A DNA stretch of 64,000 bases, from contig NC_081831.1 in NCBI RefSeq assembly GCF_030867095.1, positions 41,601,319 through 41,665,318 on the forward strand, read 5' to 3'. Positions 35,571-47,334 of this stretch are shown one piece after another. The notes under the pieces were generated by a model. It worked only from the letters and a program-made list of their open reading frames with translations, made no database searches and was not told where the DNA came from. Position numbers and translations under genes: made by a program. The stretch comes from Alligator mississippiensis (taxonomy: Eukaryota; Chordata; Crocodylia; Alligatoridae). The first letter of the stretch is position 1, and every line of letters starts with the position of its first letter.

Positions 35571-38500
35571 CCCTGGTCCTGGTCCTACACGTGATGCTGC
35601 ATCCCCTGATCACCATGCTCTCTGCTATTCTGGGGCATCATTTTTTCTTTGGGGGAACACTCCCCAGGGTTCTTTGTATGGATATAAAAGATGGGCCAAG
35701 CTTGAAATTCTCAAGAAGCACTGCGTATGGGAAAAGATCTGTCCAGCCAGCATTACCTGCTGTAAACCTTGGGCAAGGTTCCAAAATGCCACGTGGTCAA
35801 AACACTATGCAGAAGCTGTAAGACGGGAACTCAGCAAGGCAATGCTGGGACATGCAAATGCAACAATAAAATAAGCATTAAGCACCTTGTAGTAGTGAAA
35901 TAGGCCAATAACAGCAATCCCAGCACTGGCAGGGTCTTCAAGAAGCATCAAGCACTGAGTAGGCCATGCTCCTGCCTCATAAATATAACCATACTGCTGA
36001 AGTCTTGCCAGTCTCTGACAGAGCTACCACAAAAGGAGTCTGTTGTCCTGCCTGGCACAGTCAGGACACCGATGTTGCTCCCTTGTACAGGGAGGATCAG
36101 AGAGGGTGCTGCTTTGAGACAGATCAGGGAGAGGTTGAAGGAAGCTGATGCTATCCGGTGTGCAGATTCCTTTAAGGGAACTGGGGGCTTCAGGTTCAGT
36201 TGGAAGGCTTGTCACCTCTTAGCCTCTCATAAAGCAATTTAGATTAGCAGAACAAGAGAAGGGCAATGGGTTCCTCGCTCAGACGTCACTATTTCTATCG
36301 TTAACCTTGCACAAGTGAAATCATGTTTACCTGCCGCACTAATGCTCCTGATAATAACATGACTCATGCTTTCTCCACTTGGTGCCATGAAAGGCGCCAC
36401 CCTGGGGACCCATTCCAGGTGATAACAGATATTAACTAGGGGAGGCTGCAGCTGATTTCAAAGTGAAAGACACTCACCATCTTGCGACCAGACCCAGCAA
36501 GAACTAAACCTCAAGCCTCACAATTTCTGCCATCCTCTGGATGAACACTGCCATGGCTCTGGTAGAAGTGACAGGACAAGTAATGAATGGACAAGGAGTT
36601 TGTATGTTAGCCAAACCCTACTCGGTCAGCCAGAAGCAGGGCAGATAATTCAAGTCAAGGCCTAAACCAAGCAGGGAGCACAGGACCAAGGCAGACTCAC
36701 TGCAACAGGCAGCAATAGCACAGAGAGCTCAGTTAAGGGCCACCTATACACCATGGCCATGGTCTTTATACAGGCCTGGAGCAGAGAAGGGCCTTTTTTA
36801 AAGCCAGGAAAGGATGCATGGTCAAATTGCATTCATTGAATTAAGCTGTTTCATTTAAAATGTTTGCTGCTTTGCAGATAACGGATGAAAGGGATTTGAA
36901 AAATACTTGAAATAAAGGGGATTTTCCACATCAGAAATTCAGGTCTTATCTATTCAAGTTTTTTCTTCTCCAGAAGACATTATAAGTGCCTAGATAAGGT
37001 TTATGGCATCGTAGATATTTAAGAAGAAAGACCCAATTAATTAAGAAGAGTTATTTAAAATTCTGGGCATTGGTCATTTTTAGCAACATTTTCCAAGGTT
37101 GAAGCTAACACTAGAAGCTGAATGTCTTCTTTAACAATTCAGTATTACCCTCTTCCCCCTCCCAAATGCAGGGCTATGAACCTCCCAGCTTACAGGCCAG
37201 ACTGGGAAGGTGGTGGAAAGTACATAGGGTTGATAATCAAAGTACCAGACGAAAGGTGTCTGGGTCTCAGGAGGACTCAGATTTGGGCACATCACTTGGA
37301 AGGGCATGGAACAAAGTTAAGGGGTTTGGGGGTTACAAAATAAACAGTCTTTGAAGCCTGTGTAACCTTAAAAGAAGGTTCTCCTGGCAAGCAGGCCTGT
37401 GTTCTTTACCCCAAGATCCCCCAGGTCCAATTTGACTTAACTGAGTAAGTGGTGCCAAGCAACAAAGAAAAGAAAAGGCACAGGGGTTTTCAAGATACTC
37501 AATGGGACCCCCTGAAACAACACTCTCTTCCGGCTATATGAGAAACCTGAGAGGAGTTATCGTTCTTTTAAACTCGGATAAAGGACAAGGAAAGGGGGAA
37601 AATGTGCTTAACAAGTAAATCTAGTCATGATCTCTCCAAGAGCTTTCCATGAGGTATGTTGCCATTAGGCTAATCAGGTCATTGGGCACCATGCCAGCTC
37701 AGCACAGCCCAGTGATATGGAGGACATGCACTGGTTCCACCTCCAGGGGCACACACTCAGCAGCCCAATGGGATTAGTGCCATGTGTGTTAACGGCTGTT
37801 GCTCCAAACAAGGGTAGGCAGAGCCACCAAGGTGTTGGATGCATGCAGCTGTGCATGTCTAACTAAGTCTGGCTGATCTGCAAGGCTGCACAACACAGTA
37901 TCCTTGCCCACTTGAATCAGCACAGGTAAGCAGGTAACTGGAGCTAGGGCTAGGCACTGGAGCTGAAGGCAGAGGCATTGAGATCCGTGTTGCCCGAGTT
38001 CCTTTTGTTTCCTCAGTGTTAATGGGAGCTGCAAGATGCACCGTGGGTTGACAGCTTTCCTTCCCACACAGTACAGGGAGCAGCCTCTCCTCTCCTCTCC
38101 TCTCCCTTTCTGTTAAGGCAGCTCTGCAGGGCAGACAGCATCCTTTAAATACAGAGGCTCTTTGGTTTCCACGACCATTCAATTGGGGTATTGCCAGCAC
38201 ACCGCATGCCTGAGATCCATTGTCCATTAGCAGCCCTCTGGGTGTCTTGGCAGCACCAAAGATGAGTCATGGGCAAATCAGACTAGGAGGGAAGATGCGA
38301 GGGGGATGAGGCTGGACAAATGCAAAAAAAAGAGCACAGAGGCACCAGGGCCTAAAGTGGCTCAGGGAGTGAGCACATTAAGGGAGACTTCCTCCTGCTG
38401 TGCTTCAGAGACAAATTCACCTGCTCAGCTTTGATGATGAGGATCTGCTCTGCCTCCCCCCAACCTTTCCTTGCTGGGGCAGGGAGTCCTCCAGCCACCC

Positions 38501-39050
38501 CTCCAGAAGAGGGGAAAGGCTAGAACCCAGTCTTCTCCGCTGAGCCGTGGCCTTACTTTGATGACTAATTTGGCTGTCGCAAGGACAGCCTCTAGAACAA
38601 TCATCTTTGATCGCCTTGTTGCTCTGAAGAGCGTCTCAGATCAGGCGAGGGGCAATAAAATATTAACATGCTCTTATCTTCAAAAGCAATAGAGAGACCA
38701 TAAACAGAGCCAGCAGGTAGGAACTGCCAGCCAAGTCCGAGGTTACAGCCTCATCTGTTATGCTTCTGCAGAGACCACTGGCTTGGCCTGTTGCTTCAAT
38801 TATGTAACACCCTCAACCCCGTTCCCACATCCAGGGGCTCCTCCTAGTCTCAATTTGGACCTGTCAGAGGCAGCAAGGTGAGCAGCAGGGTCAGGGTACC
38901 ACAGGGGTTAATGCAGCCATCTCTTGGGCCCTGCAATGCACTGCAATGAAACATCCCCAAAAGGGCTCTATACCCTGGATTTCAGCAGTGGTCCCTGACT
39001 TTGCTTGCCTCACTCCTGAATTGTCAGCTGTTTTAGGAGCTCTACAAGCC
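35571..39050. other. Intergenic, possible regulatory DNA
   Basis: No exon seen. A motif-dense stretch at 36280-36375 is described in the findings. Another AT/GC-mixed low-repeat stretch (38560-38710) around TTTGATGACTAATTTGGC might be conserved non-coding DNA; this cannot be judged without an alignment. Confidence 0.4.
36280..36375. promoter_or_regulatory. Cluster of transcription-factor-like motifs
   Basis: Within 100 bp: GACGTCAC (CRE-like), GTTAACC (HNF1 half site), ATGTTTAC (forkhead), TGATAA (GATA-like) and ATGACTCAT (AP-1). HNF1 and AP-1 are known regulators of claudin-2 in mammals. The match is by eye only and could be chance. Confidence 0.3.
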
Positions 39051-39054
39051 AAAT

Positions 39055-39102
39055 GAAGTGGCTCTATGGGCTGGATCTAGCCCACAGGCTGTTTGACACC
39101 CA
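39055..39102. mobile_element. hAT element end fragment
   Basis: GGGCTGGATCTAGCCCACAG followed by a TTTGACACCCAAC end resembles the right end of the 25300-25720 hAT element. Its left end was not found. Confidence 0.4.
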
Positions 39103-41400
39103 ACTTAGAATCTAAGCCCAGTTACATCTTGGTTTCTAGGTGCTATTTTTTACCCCTACCAAAGGGGGAAATGTTCCACTTTTACTCCCCAGGGTCCCCT
39201 CTGCTTCCCACCTCTCCCCACAATGCATTCTCTCTTGAAGTACCTCAGCATAACCGCATCCATAAAAGAAACAGACAGAACAGGAAACAACAATGTGCCT
39301 CTGCCTCTCAGCCAAGTAAAGTATAATCCTATCCCCCAGCAGTCCAGAACAAAGAACCTGAGTCTGGGCATATGAAGTCTAGGTACTTTTTGCCCAGATG
39401 CCTCCAAGAACTTGGCCTGCTTCTGTTAAGTACCCAGAGAATGGGACTGGAGGAGGAGGAGGAGGGAAAAATAGTCTCTTGTCGCAGATTCATTGTGTTT
39501 TGGAAATATTTATGTTCCACTAGTACCCAGAGAACCTTCTCAGGCCATTATGCTAGGCACTCAGTACAGTACAAGGCAGTTCTTACCCCTAGGCACAAGA
39601 AGTCCTAAGAACTGAAAAGCAAATGGAAAAGAGCTGGGACGTGCTTATTTTGAGGGAAGCAGAGGAGATCCAGGATGTCTGATCTAATCACCATCCTGTT
39701 CCCCACTCAGCCTAGTAGTGAGTCAAAGCTACAGGTTCCTGGGGAAGACTCCAGTGGTAAGTAAGAACTGATGTTTAAAAGGAGTCTCATCAGTGCAAGA
39801 GAAAGATGCCAGAAATACTAGGAATTGGAGTCCAGGTGAGACTGCTACAAGCAACAGCCACGTCCTAAGTTGGCCAAGACACAATTCTGTTTAAGCCCTG
39901 GGCCAGGGTCACTTTATGTTAAGACCCATCCATGGTCTCTCTCTTCTATGGGGGAAGGGATGTAGGTTCAGACAACACAGACATGAAGGCTCTGCTAGAT
40001 CCCTTTGGGGGCAGGAACTAGAGGTCCTCATGCTGACTGAGCAGGACTCTGTGGGGTCTGGCAGTGCCCAGTTTTGTGACCATGCATATGGAGAAGTAGC
40101 CAGGAGTCATTCAGCTGGATAGCAAGAGAGCAGGGCTGGTGAGGGCAAATCGGAACCCACCTTCCTCTTAAATGGATATGGAGTAGAATGGGCTGGACTG
40201 CGGCACTGAACATACCAGTAACTCGAGCAAGGGACTCTGCAGTGTTACCTGTACCACCTCCTTCTTCCCCTCAGGATCAAGCTCACCTTTATCATCAGGA
40301 TGAGTCCCCATATGCCTGTTCTCAGCTCATGCTTGTTTTACAGAGATTGAAGAAGGAAACTCCTTCAAACAATAGGGAGCTTTGATGAGGATCTGCTTAA
40401 GAAAAACATTGGTGTTGTCTGCCTAGCAGGGATGTGCTGAAGGAATGTTCTCCTCCCAGCCATGCATCATGACTCATGATCATTTACACCAACAGCCATG
40501 GTTCCCAGGCCAGAAAGACAAAAACATTAAATGAATCATTATGGGGGCATCCATGAATGCTGTGTGCTGCCTGGGCAACAATTTTATTAACCCTCCATCT
40601 CCTAAACCTCTACCCAGTTGCCCATCTTGGTAGAATCACACTGTACTCAGGATCACCTCCTGTCACATTCCCAACACAGAAATCACCAAATGCCAGGTCA
40701 GGAAATGCAAACAGCTTTGGAGCCCAAGATACTGGTGTCATTTGCTGGTCAGAGTGATATGTATCATTCACATGCCCTGAGAAACTAGCTTCTACCATCA
40801 AAGTGCCTTACCTCCCTGAACACTGTGTAGGAAACAGATTGGAAGGCACAAGACACATCAGGAACTAAAGGTGCAGAGGAATGTGTAGCTTTGCAGTCTA
40901 ACCCATAGCCTTCACAGAAAGCATCATAAGTTAGACTGATACTTCCAACCCAATATACGTTTGCTGTTGGGTTGGGAGGGTGAGAGATGGAGCTCCAATT
41001 TGGAGCTGATCCAGAGACAGAGGCTGTCTCTCTGCAGCCTCTTCCGTTAACTCTGCCCCAACCCCGCTCCTGGCCACCAATGCTGTCTTAGGATGGGAGG
41101 GGAAGAAAGCAGGGAAGAGAGGTCCATTCCACCAGGGTTTCCCCAACCTGCGCTGAAGTGGGGTGGATGGATTGGAGCCACCCGCCTTGGAGTGGGGGCT
41201 CCAATCCACTCTCCCCACAGCACTGGCTGGGCAACCCCCAGAACATGCTTCCTCCACTCCCTTTCCCCCCTCCAATTCTGAAAACAGTGCCAGGAGCATC
41301 AGCCCAGTCCTGTTCCCTGGTGAAATTAATGAAGGTGCTCCACTTTGGAGTGCCTTCATCTGGACCCTTGTGTAATGAGGGTTCAAATTGTTGCAGGATG
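39103..41400. other. Intergenic, no gene recognised
   Basis: About 2.3 kb without a recognisable exon or named repeat. An AP-1-like ATGACTCATGA occurs at about 40470. Confidence 0.5.
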
Positions 41401-41410
41401 AGAACCTTTT

Positions 41411-41462
41411 AAAGCGCTCTGCAGCCATGCACTTGTGTTTGGTCATAGCTGTAGAGCACTTT
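41411..41462. repeat. Short inverted repeat of an unnamed repeat family
   Basis: Arms AAAGCGCTCTGCAGCCATG (41411-41429) and, inverted, AAAGTGCTCTACAGCTATG (from 41444-41462) match at 16 of 19 positions. The same block, GAAAGCGCTCTCCAGCCATG, recurs at 52257-52276. Confidence 0.75.
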
Positions 41463-41529
41463 CAGGGGCCAGATTGGGCAAAAATTGTCACTTCTGTCCA
41501 TGAACACCGCATGCTTCTGGAGGCTAGGG

Positions 41530-42650
41530 AGGCATGGTGACCACCCGCAAGCAGCGGCAGTGGTATTGGCAAGGGGGGTGGGGGGGTGGTAGTGGCGAGT
41601 TCCTGCAGGCAGCTGGTGCGGTGTCAGCAGCGGGCTGACCAGGGAGCTCCCACGGGCGGCCACAGCAGTGTCAAGTGGTGAGCACTGACCACCCACAGAT
41701 GCCATGGGACTGTCCTGAGCAGGCACAGGCAGCCCCATGCGGGCTGTGAGCTGCAGCCATGAGACAGGGGAGGGGCCGCTTTTCCCCGCACTCAGCACCA
41801 GCTTGTAACCTGGCCCCACGCCGGCTCCAGGCTCACCCGTTGGGGCTGCGCGTGGTGGCAGCAGCTGCGGCCCCCGCGCCCCCCCCCCCGCTTGCCACAC
41901 TGGGCAGTGTTTGCTGCAGCTGCCCAGCCAGAGCTCACACTGCGGTAGGCTGTGGTGAGGCTGCCTAGTGCGCAAACTCTGGGCAGGCAGCAGCAGCAAA
42001 CAATGCCTGGTGCAGCAAGCAGGGTGGGGGCCGCAGCTGCTGCCACCGTGGCAGAGCCCCAACAGGTGAGCCCGGAGTTGGCGCGGGGTTGGGTTACAAG
42101 CTGGTGCTGAGCATGGGAAAAGTGGCCCCTCCCCGCGCTGTGGCTGGCGCCCCAAACTGCATCCGCTCACAGCCTGCGTGGGGCTGACTGTGCTTGCTCA
42201 GGACAGCCCCACGTGGGCTGCGAGCAGCTGCAGCAAGAAGCTCGGGCCACGGGGTGGGCGAGGGGTCACTTTTTCCCACGCTCTGCAGCAGCTCCTTCCC
42301 TAACTGAAGTGAGCGGGCACGGGAGCACAGGGTCTACACCAGTGTCCCAGGGCCAGCGCCAGCAGGGCCCAGAGCATGGTGGCACGAGTACAGGGTCCCA
42401 GCCAGCAAGGTCTCTATGGACCCAGGCCAGCTCCCCCTCTCCCTGCTGGTGCAGCCCAGCCCAGCTCCACAGACCCCTGTTAGCATGCGCCTTGCTCTGG
42501 GCCCCACTGGTGCTGGCCCTGGGACATTGGTCCCAAGATGGTGACCAGGGGGCGGGGCTCCTGTCAAGGGGCGGGGCTACCCATGCGGCCCTCGACAGCT
42601 TGCCAAAACTGGGTAAGTGGCCCTCTGCCCTAAATAATTGCCCGTCCCTG
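41530..42650. mobile_element. hAT-like non-autonomous insertion with a large palindrome
   Basis: The right end, inverse CAGGGACGGGCAATTATTTA, and the adjoining 110 bp match the hAT element at 2341-3250. The 8-mer GGCTAGGG lies just outside this end (42651-42658) and again at 41522-41529, where it would be the target duplication. A related repeat at about 52285 reads AGAGGCTAGGGACATAAATT uninterrupted, like an empty site. The left terminal repeat is not recognisable, so the left boundary is inferred. No transposase. The interior is GC-rich and includes the palindrome at 41711-42205. Confidence 0.55.
41711..42205. repeat. Large palindrome, arms about 235 bp
   Basis: Left arm 41711-41945, right arm 41970-42205, centre near 41958. 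Matching blocks include TGTCCTGAGC with GCTCAGGACA, GCTTGTAACC with GGTTACAAGC, and GTGGCAGCAGCTGCGGCCCC with its inverse. The arms diverge at scattered positions and weaken towards the centre. A 253-codon open frame across it is a by-product of GC content. Confidence 0.9.
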
Positions 42651-42658
42651 GGCTAGGG

Positions 42659-44857
42659 GATGTGAGCTCACATAGGATGTCAGCTAACAAACCAAGAAAA
42701 CACTGTTACAGCTTCATACAAGTCCATGCTAGAAAAACAGCATCCATTTATTTAATGCTACACCCTCCTTGTGTAGATGCAAGCAAAGACTGTCTTTTTT
42801 CCAGCTTTTAATGGTTTAGCAGGTGAAATAAATTAACTAGCAAAAGCATGTTCATGCTACATTTACACTAGGGTTTTTGACAGTATGGAAATATCACCAA
42901 AACTAGACTCACATTACATTTCTGGGACAACAGATCTTGCTTCAGGGACCTGAAAGGACAGGATCTAAACAGATTTGTTTCCAGAAGATAAATGGCCCCA
43001 GCAATAAGTTTTCCAGCGGAGAGCTGCTACAAGCAATGCTTTCAAAGCAGCTTACATTTATTTTTTTAAAACCTTTAGTGGACTCCTTGGAATGGAATAA
43101 ACTGAACTAAAACCCCCTGTAACTAAGGGATGAGTGGCCAGGTGTTCCAGTTTCATACTATGCCTCACTCCCACTTTCCAAGCTGCCAGCAATAAAGGAG
43201 ATTCATCTTTCAGGGCCTGGATCCTTCCATCATCCTTCAGAGACAAGATACTTCACTGGAGCAGAGATATAAAGCCAGCTCTGTTCCCCAGGAAGCAAGT
43301 GTGACAGCCAAAGCAGCCATTTCCAGGTGGTAGAAAGGATAGTGGCCTTTTCAGGATAGCACTGAAGAATATAGCTGCAATTTCCCACTTGGACAATGGA
43401 AAAATCATCCTCTTTTGTATCATAGGCCAAGTTTTCAAATACCTTTCCCAGAATCACTCACTATATTCGAGTACCTGCTGAACATGCATGGAACATAAAA
43501 GAAATGGCTGCTATTGATCACCTGAGCAGTGAAAAGTCCCATGCCCCAGGCATATTTTGAGAGGGCTAGTTTTTAAGCTTCCCCTGCTTTTTAATGGGGG
43601 AGAAGAGCACTGACAGACAGTAGAGTTAAGGGAATTGAGGAAGTTACCTTATTCAAAAGCCCACAAACTAAGTGACGTGGATGGAAAAAGTAGTAAACTA
43701 GATTGAAGCCTTAAATTTCTCTAGGTCCAAGTTAAATATATTGATGCCCTTTGAGTTATTCTTTCATAGCTTAACTGTAAAGATAGTGTTGCTCTTTGCC
43801 TCCAGATTTTCCTCTCTTCTCCACTGGATGCCTCAAGTTCATCTCAGTGGTGCACAGTAGATACTAAATTTTCAAAAGCACACCTGAAACAGGGGCAATT
43901 AGACTCTGATCAGCCCTACTGTTCCAACAATTATATAGGCTGCTTCCCCCAACACACCTTTATTGTAATGTTATTTGTAGATAGCAATCTCTGCAACAGG
44001 CAGATAATGCCAGTGTTGACTGTTGATCTTAGTAAGACTAGTCCACACCATTGCTTAACAGAGAGGAGTCCAGATACAGGAGATATGGGTTGCACATGCC
44101 CACAGGAGGAGGCCTGGTAGATAAGAGATTGCAGATATAAAAATAATCTGCTTTTGTTTTTTTACCATCATGCAGGGAGGCACTTCAAGAGCCAAGTGAT
44201 TCCTAGGAGAATCATTTCCTTGCTTTGCTAGGGAAAGAAGCTATAAACTCAGAGTCACAGACAAATAACTTGCAGTCCCAAGTCTTCCAGCTACTGGAGA
44301 GGAGGACACCTGAGGTCAACAGTAGAGGATTCACAGCCTGTGAAAAACTGCTGCTACAGTGAGACTATTAAGACATATTAAATTGCCAACTGGCTCAAGC
44401 ACGTTCCCACAGGCCAGAAAGTAAACACCCCAGAATTTATAAATTAGTAGTTCCTTTGCTTTGAATAATGTCCCTTCCACTAAAGTGAAAGAACCAGCCT
44501 GTATGCTCTCGCTTTAATGGGCAGCATCACAATGGCACCCATGTGGTCTTTGTGACTCATGAGTCATCAGAAATAGAATCTGCAATTGAAACTAAGTTAA
44601 CAAGACTGCTGGGATGTGAGCCAGAAGCAAATCCAGCTAATTGCCACCATTTTATTAGCTGTCCGTTGCTAATGAGAATAGGCAGCCAAGTATTAGACTG
44701 AACCCAGACCCAGAGCAAGCCAGTCAAGTGTGAAGAGATCATTTTTACATAGTCACTTCAGTACATAGCCACACTAACCAAGAGGAGTTGAGTCCACTGC
44801 TCCTAACAGAGATACAGTATAGATCAGGATTCATCCAGCACTCAATGAAACCATGGT
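42659..44857. other. Intergenic, no gene recognised
   Basis: AT-richer DNA with no exon or named repeat. It holds a double AP-1 palindrome at 44553-44566. Confidence 0.5.
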
Positions 44858-45045
44858 AAAACTGAACGTAGGATGCCTGCCAAAGGATTTGGAAGCATCT
44901 GAAGCCCTAGGCTGGGGTGGAGGATACTTACCAGTAGGAGGGCCATATATGGTTCTTGAATGGTTCACATGGATTTGGAATTGACTTGGCTGATTTGACT
45001 TGGGACTTGAAATTGTTTCCTTTAAAATCAGGGGATGTCACTGGG
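44858..45045 (-). repeat. Third copy of the unclassified dispersed repeat
   Basis: On the minus strand it reads AAATCAGCCAAGTCAATTCC, AAGAACCATATATGGCCCTC, TATCCTCCACCCC and TTTGGCAGGCATCCTACGTT, parallel to the two units at 1150-1600. Confidence 0.75.
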
Positions 45046-45523
45046 ACAAGATCACTATTTGAGAAAAAGTGTCACTAAGTCAGATGAGCATCTAGGCTCA
45101 CAAAAAAGAAAATATCTATAGCAAAGGAACTAGAGTCTAGTTCACCTTTTCACTAGCAAAAGCTATTCTTTGGTTTTATTTATACCCCAAAGCAAGAACA
45201 TTTCTAATATAAGCAAGTATTTGCTCCAAAAGCCAGAGACAAATAAGATTAGGGTTCAGAGGAACTCAGAGCAAAAACACCATAAGATTCAATTAGGCAG
45301 ACACTGATACAAAAAATCTGTTGCTTTAAATCCACTGGACACAATTGAAGGAACCTTGCAGAGAAAATTAAAACTTAGGAAGTGAGGGTCTTTGTTTCCT
45401 GCATTTCATTACCATATAGCCCAGTGACCAGGGCCTTTAGTGAGGCCTTTCTCCAGATAAAACTCAGTGAAGAAAGGAAACAAGCAGACATCTAGCAAGA
45501 GGAAACTTGTTAAACTATGGCAA

Positions 45524-45674
45524 GGGTGTCAAACTCATTAGACTAGACCGGTAATACAGGTTTGTAGGCTGAATGAGTAGTGCTGGGCCAGTCTGGCCCA
45601 TGCTGCAGTCTGAGACCCACAGCAACACGACAGGCTGGATAATAAGGACCCCATGGGCCAGATCTTTGACACCA
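45524..45674. mobile_element. Very short hAT-type element
   Basis: About 150 bp with ends CAAGGGTGTCAAACTCATT and inverse TGGTGGTGTCAAAGATCTGG. It is related to the 25300-25720 element; no clear target duplication. Confidence 0.55.
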
Positions 45675-47334
45675 CCATATTATAATAATACAGTGCAAAT
45701 AAATTTAAACACTGGCTAAGCTTTCAAGGCTGCAATAAAGAAGTGCCTCATTTCAGGAACAAAGAAAAATAAAAGAAAAAAAATCTACCATCAAGACAGC
45801 TAAGGACCCAAAGAGACTAAACATCAGTGGATCTTATTCCCTCAGTGCTCCACTCTAAGAAAGTATCTGCTCATTTAGTATACAACAAATGCAATAGGGA
45901 CAGTGAAATTTTAGAAAGATGCTAGGGCTAATGGTTAAAGAAGCTGTTTTGGGCAGAAAAAGATAAAACTTATGGCTATGATTTGGGGAAAATTTCCCAA
46001 ATAGAGCTAATTTCTATTTGTGGTACCAGAGCTATGAAAGTTCACTAGAACGAAGGCAAAGATATTTAATTGCAGAAGGAAGGTGCGAAAAGGAATTTAG
46101 CTTCTCTGATGGATAAGTCTGAATAGGAAAGGATTTTGTTATATGCAAAGCAAAGAAACTGATTAAGAGACCTTGATGTTTCTACAGAGGCAGCAAGACT
46201 GCTCAGTTATCTGGAAAGCTGTTTTCAGATTCCAAAGCATACTACTAAAATTAGTTATCTAATATCATTCATGGATCTTATTTAACTACAGCAACCTTTG
46301 TTAATTTTTCCACTGGTGAAATCAGAGCACAGAGAGTATGGCAAAAGCACTGGCAGCTATAGAATAACAGGGGCACAGATAACAAGGATCTCTGGAAGTA
46401 ATCCTTTCAAATAAATAACAAAAAAAGAAACATTAAAAGCTGATTCATCTCCAAGCCCAGGGAATGACAACAGTGAACAAATCTGGACATAACATCAGTT
46501 CAGTCACTGATAAGGGGGAGAGCTGGGATGGAGTGCTGCCACCTAACACCCCATGCTGCTGCTGTTCTGCCTCTTGCAGGGAGCAGGGTGGGAGAGCCCA
46601 GCTCCCCCACCCTGTGTGGTCCTCAGCCTGGCTTCAGAATCATCATGGCACTCCGCCACGCTTGGAACGCACTGATTGGCTGTTTCCATCAGCCAATCAG
46701 AGTGCAAATAAAGCATTAGGGAAGGACAGATAGACTTAAGTTTTTATAATATTAGAATGTTAAGAATCATGAACCAAAAAATGACAAAGCCATAAGTGAA
46801 ATACATAGCGCCCGAGCGAGGGAGTAACATGAGAGGGATAGGAGTGAGGAGGTGAATGCAACTAGGGTACAGTAAATACAATGTTAGCCCCAGGGGGCAC
46901 AGTGCCAAGATCAGGCCAGACCCTGGGTGGTGGCAGCACTAGCCCCAGGCTAGCAGGTGTGCTCCAGGAAAGGGGATCGGCCAAACATGAGGCACCCCCA
47001 GGGAGGCACTCAGAGCCTGGAAGGTGGTCGGGCACAGTGAGGTGGGTGGGTCAGCGCAGGAGCACCCCCTACTGGCCTGTCACAGGCCCAATCTAGCACA
47101 TAGCTCACATTCACCTGTTCTGGCCCACAGGCCAGGCCACATAATTCATTCAGCTTGCAGCCCTGAACTACTCGGCATCACTGGTTTATTTATTTACACT
47201 ATGGAATTTGCAGAAGGTTCAAAGGGAGAGCTTATGGGAAAAAAACATGCACGGCAAAGTCAGTAATACAGAAACGGTTGAAGAGCGCTAGCAATTCTGG
47301 GTCTACTATGTTGTACTTGATGTAACGTACCAGG
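45675..47334. other. Intergenic, no gene recognised
   Basis: No exon seen. A GC-rich island with a CCAAT-bearing hairpin lies at 46520-46715. A stretch near 47090-47180 (CTGGCCCACAGGCCAGGCC) may be a decayed hAT end. Confidence 0.45.

Noticed and set aside
41409-42170. 253-codon open frame on the minus strand
   Set aside because: Lies across a palindrome in a hAT-like insertion; open frames appear on both strands because of GC content.
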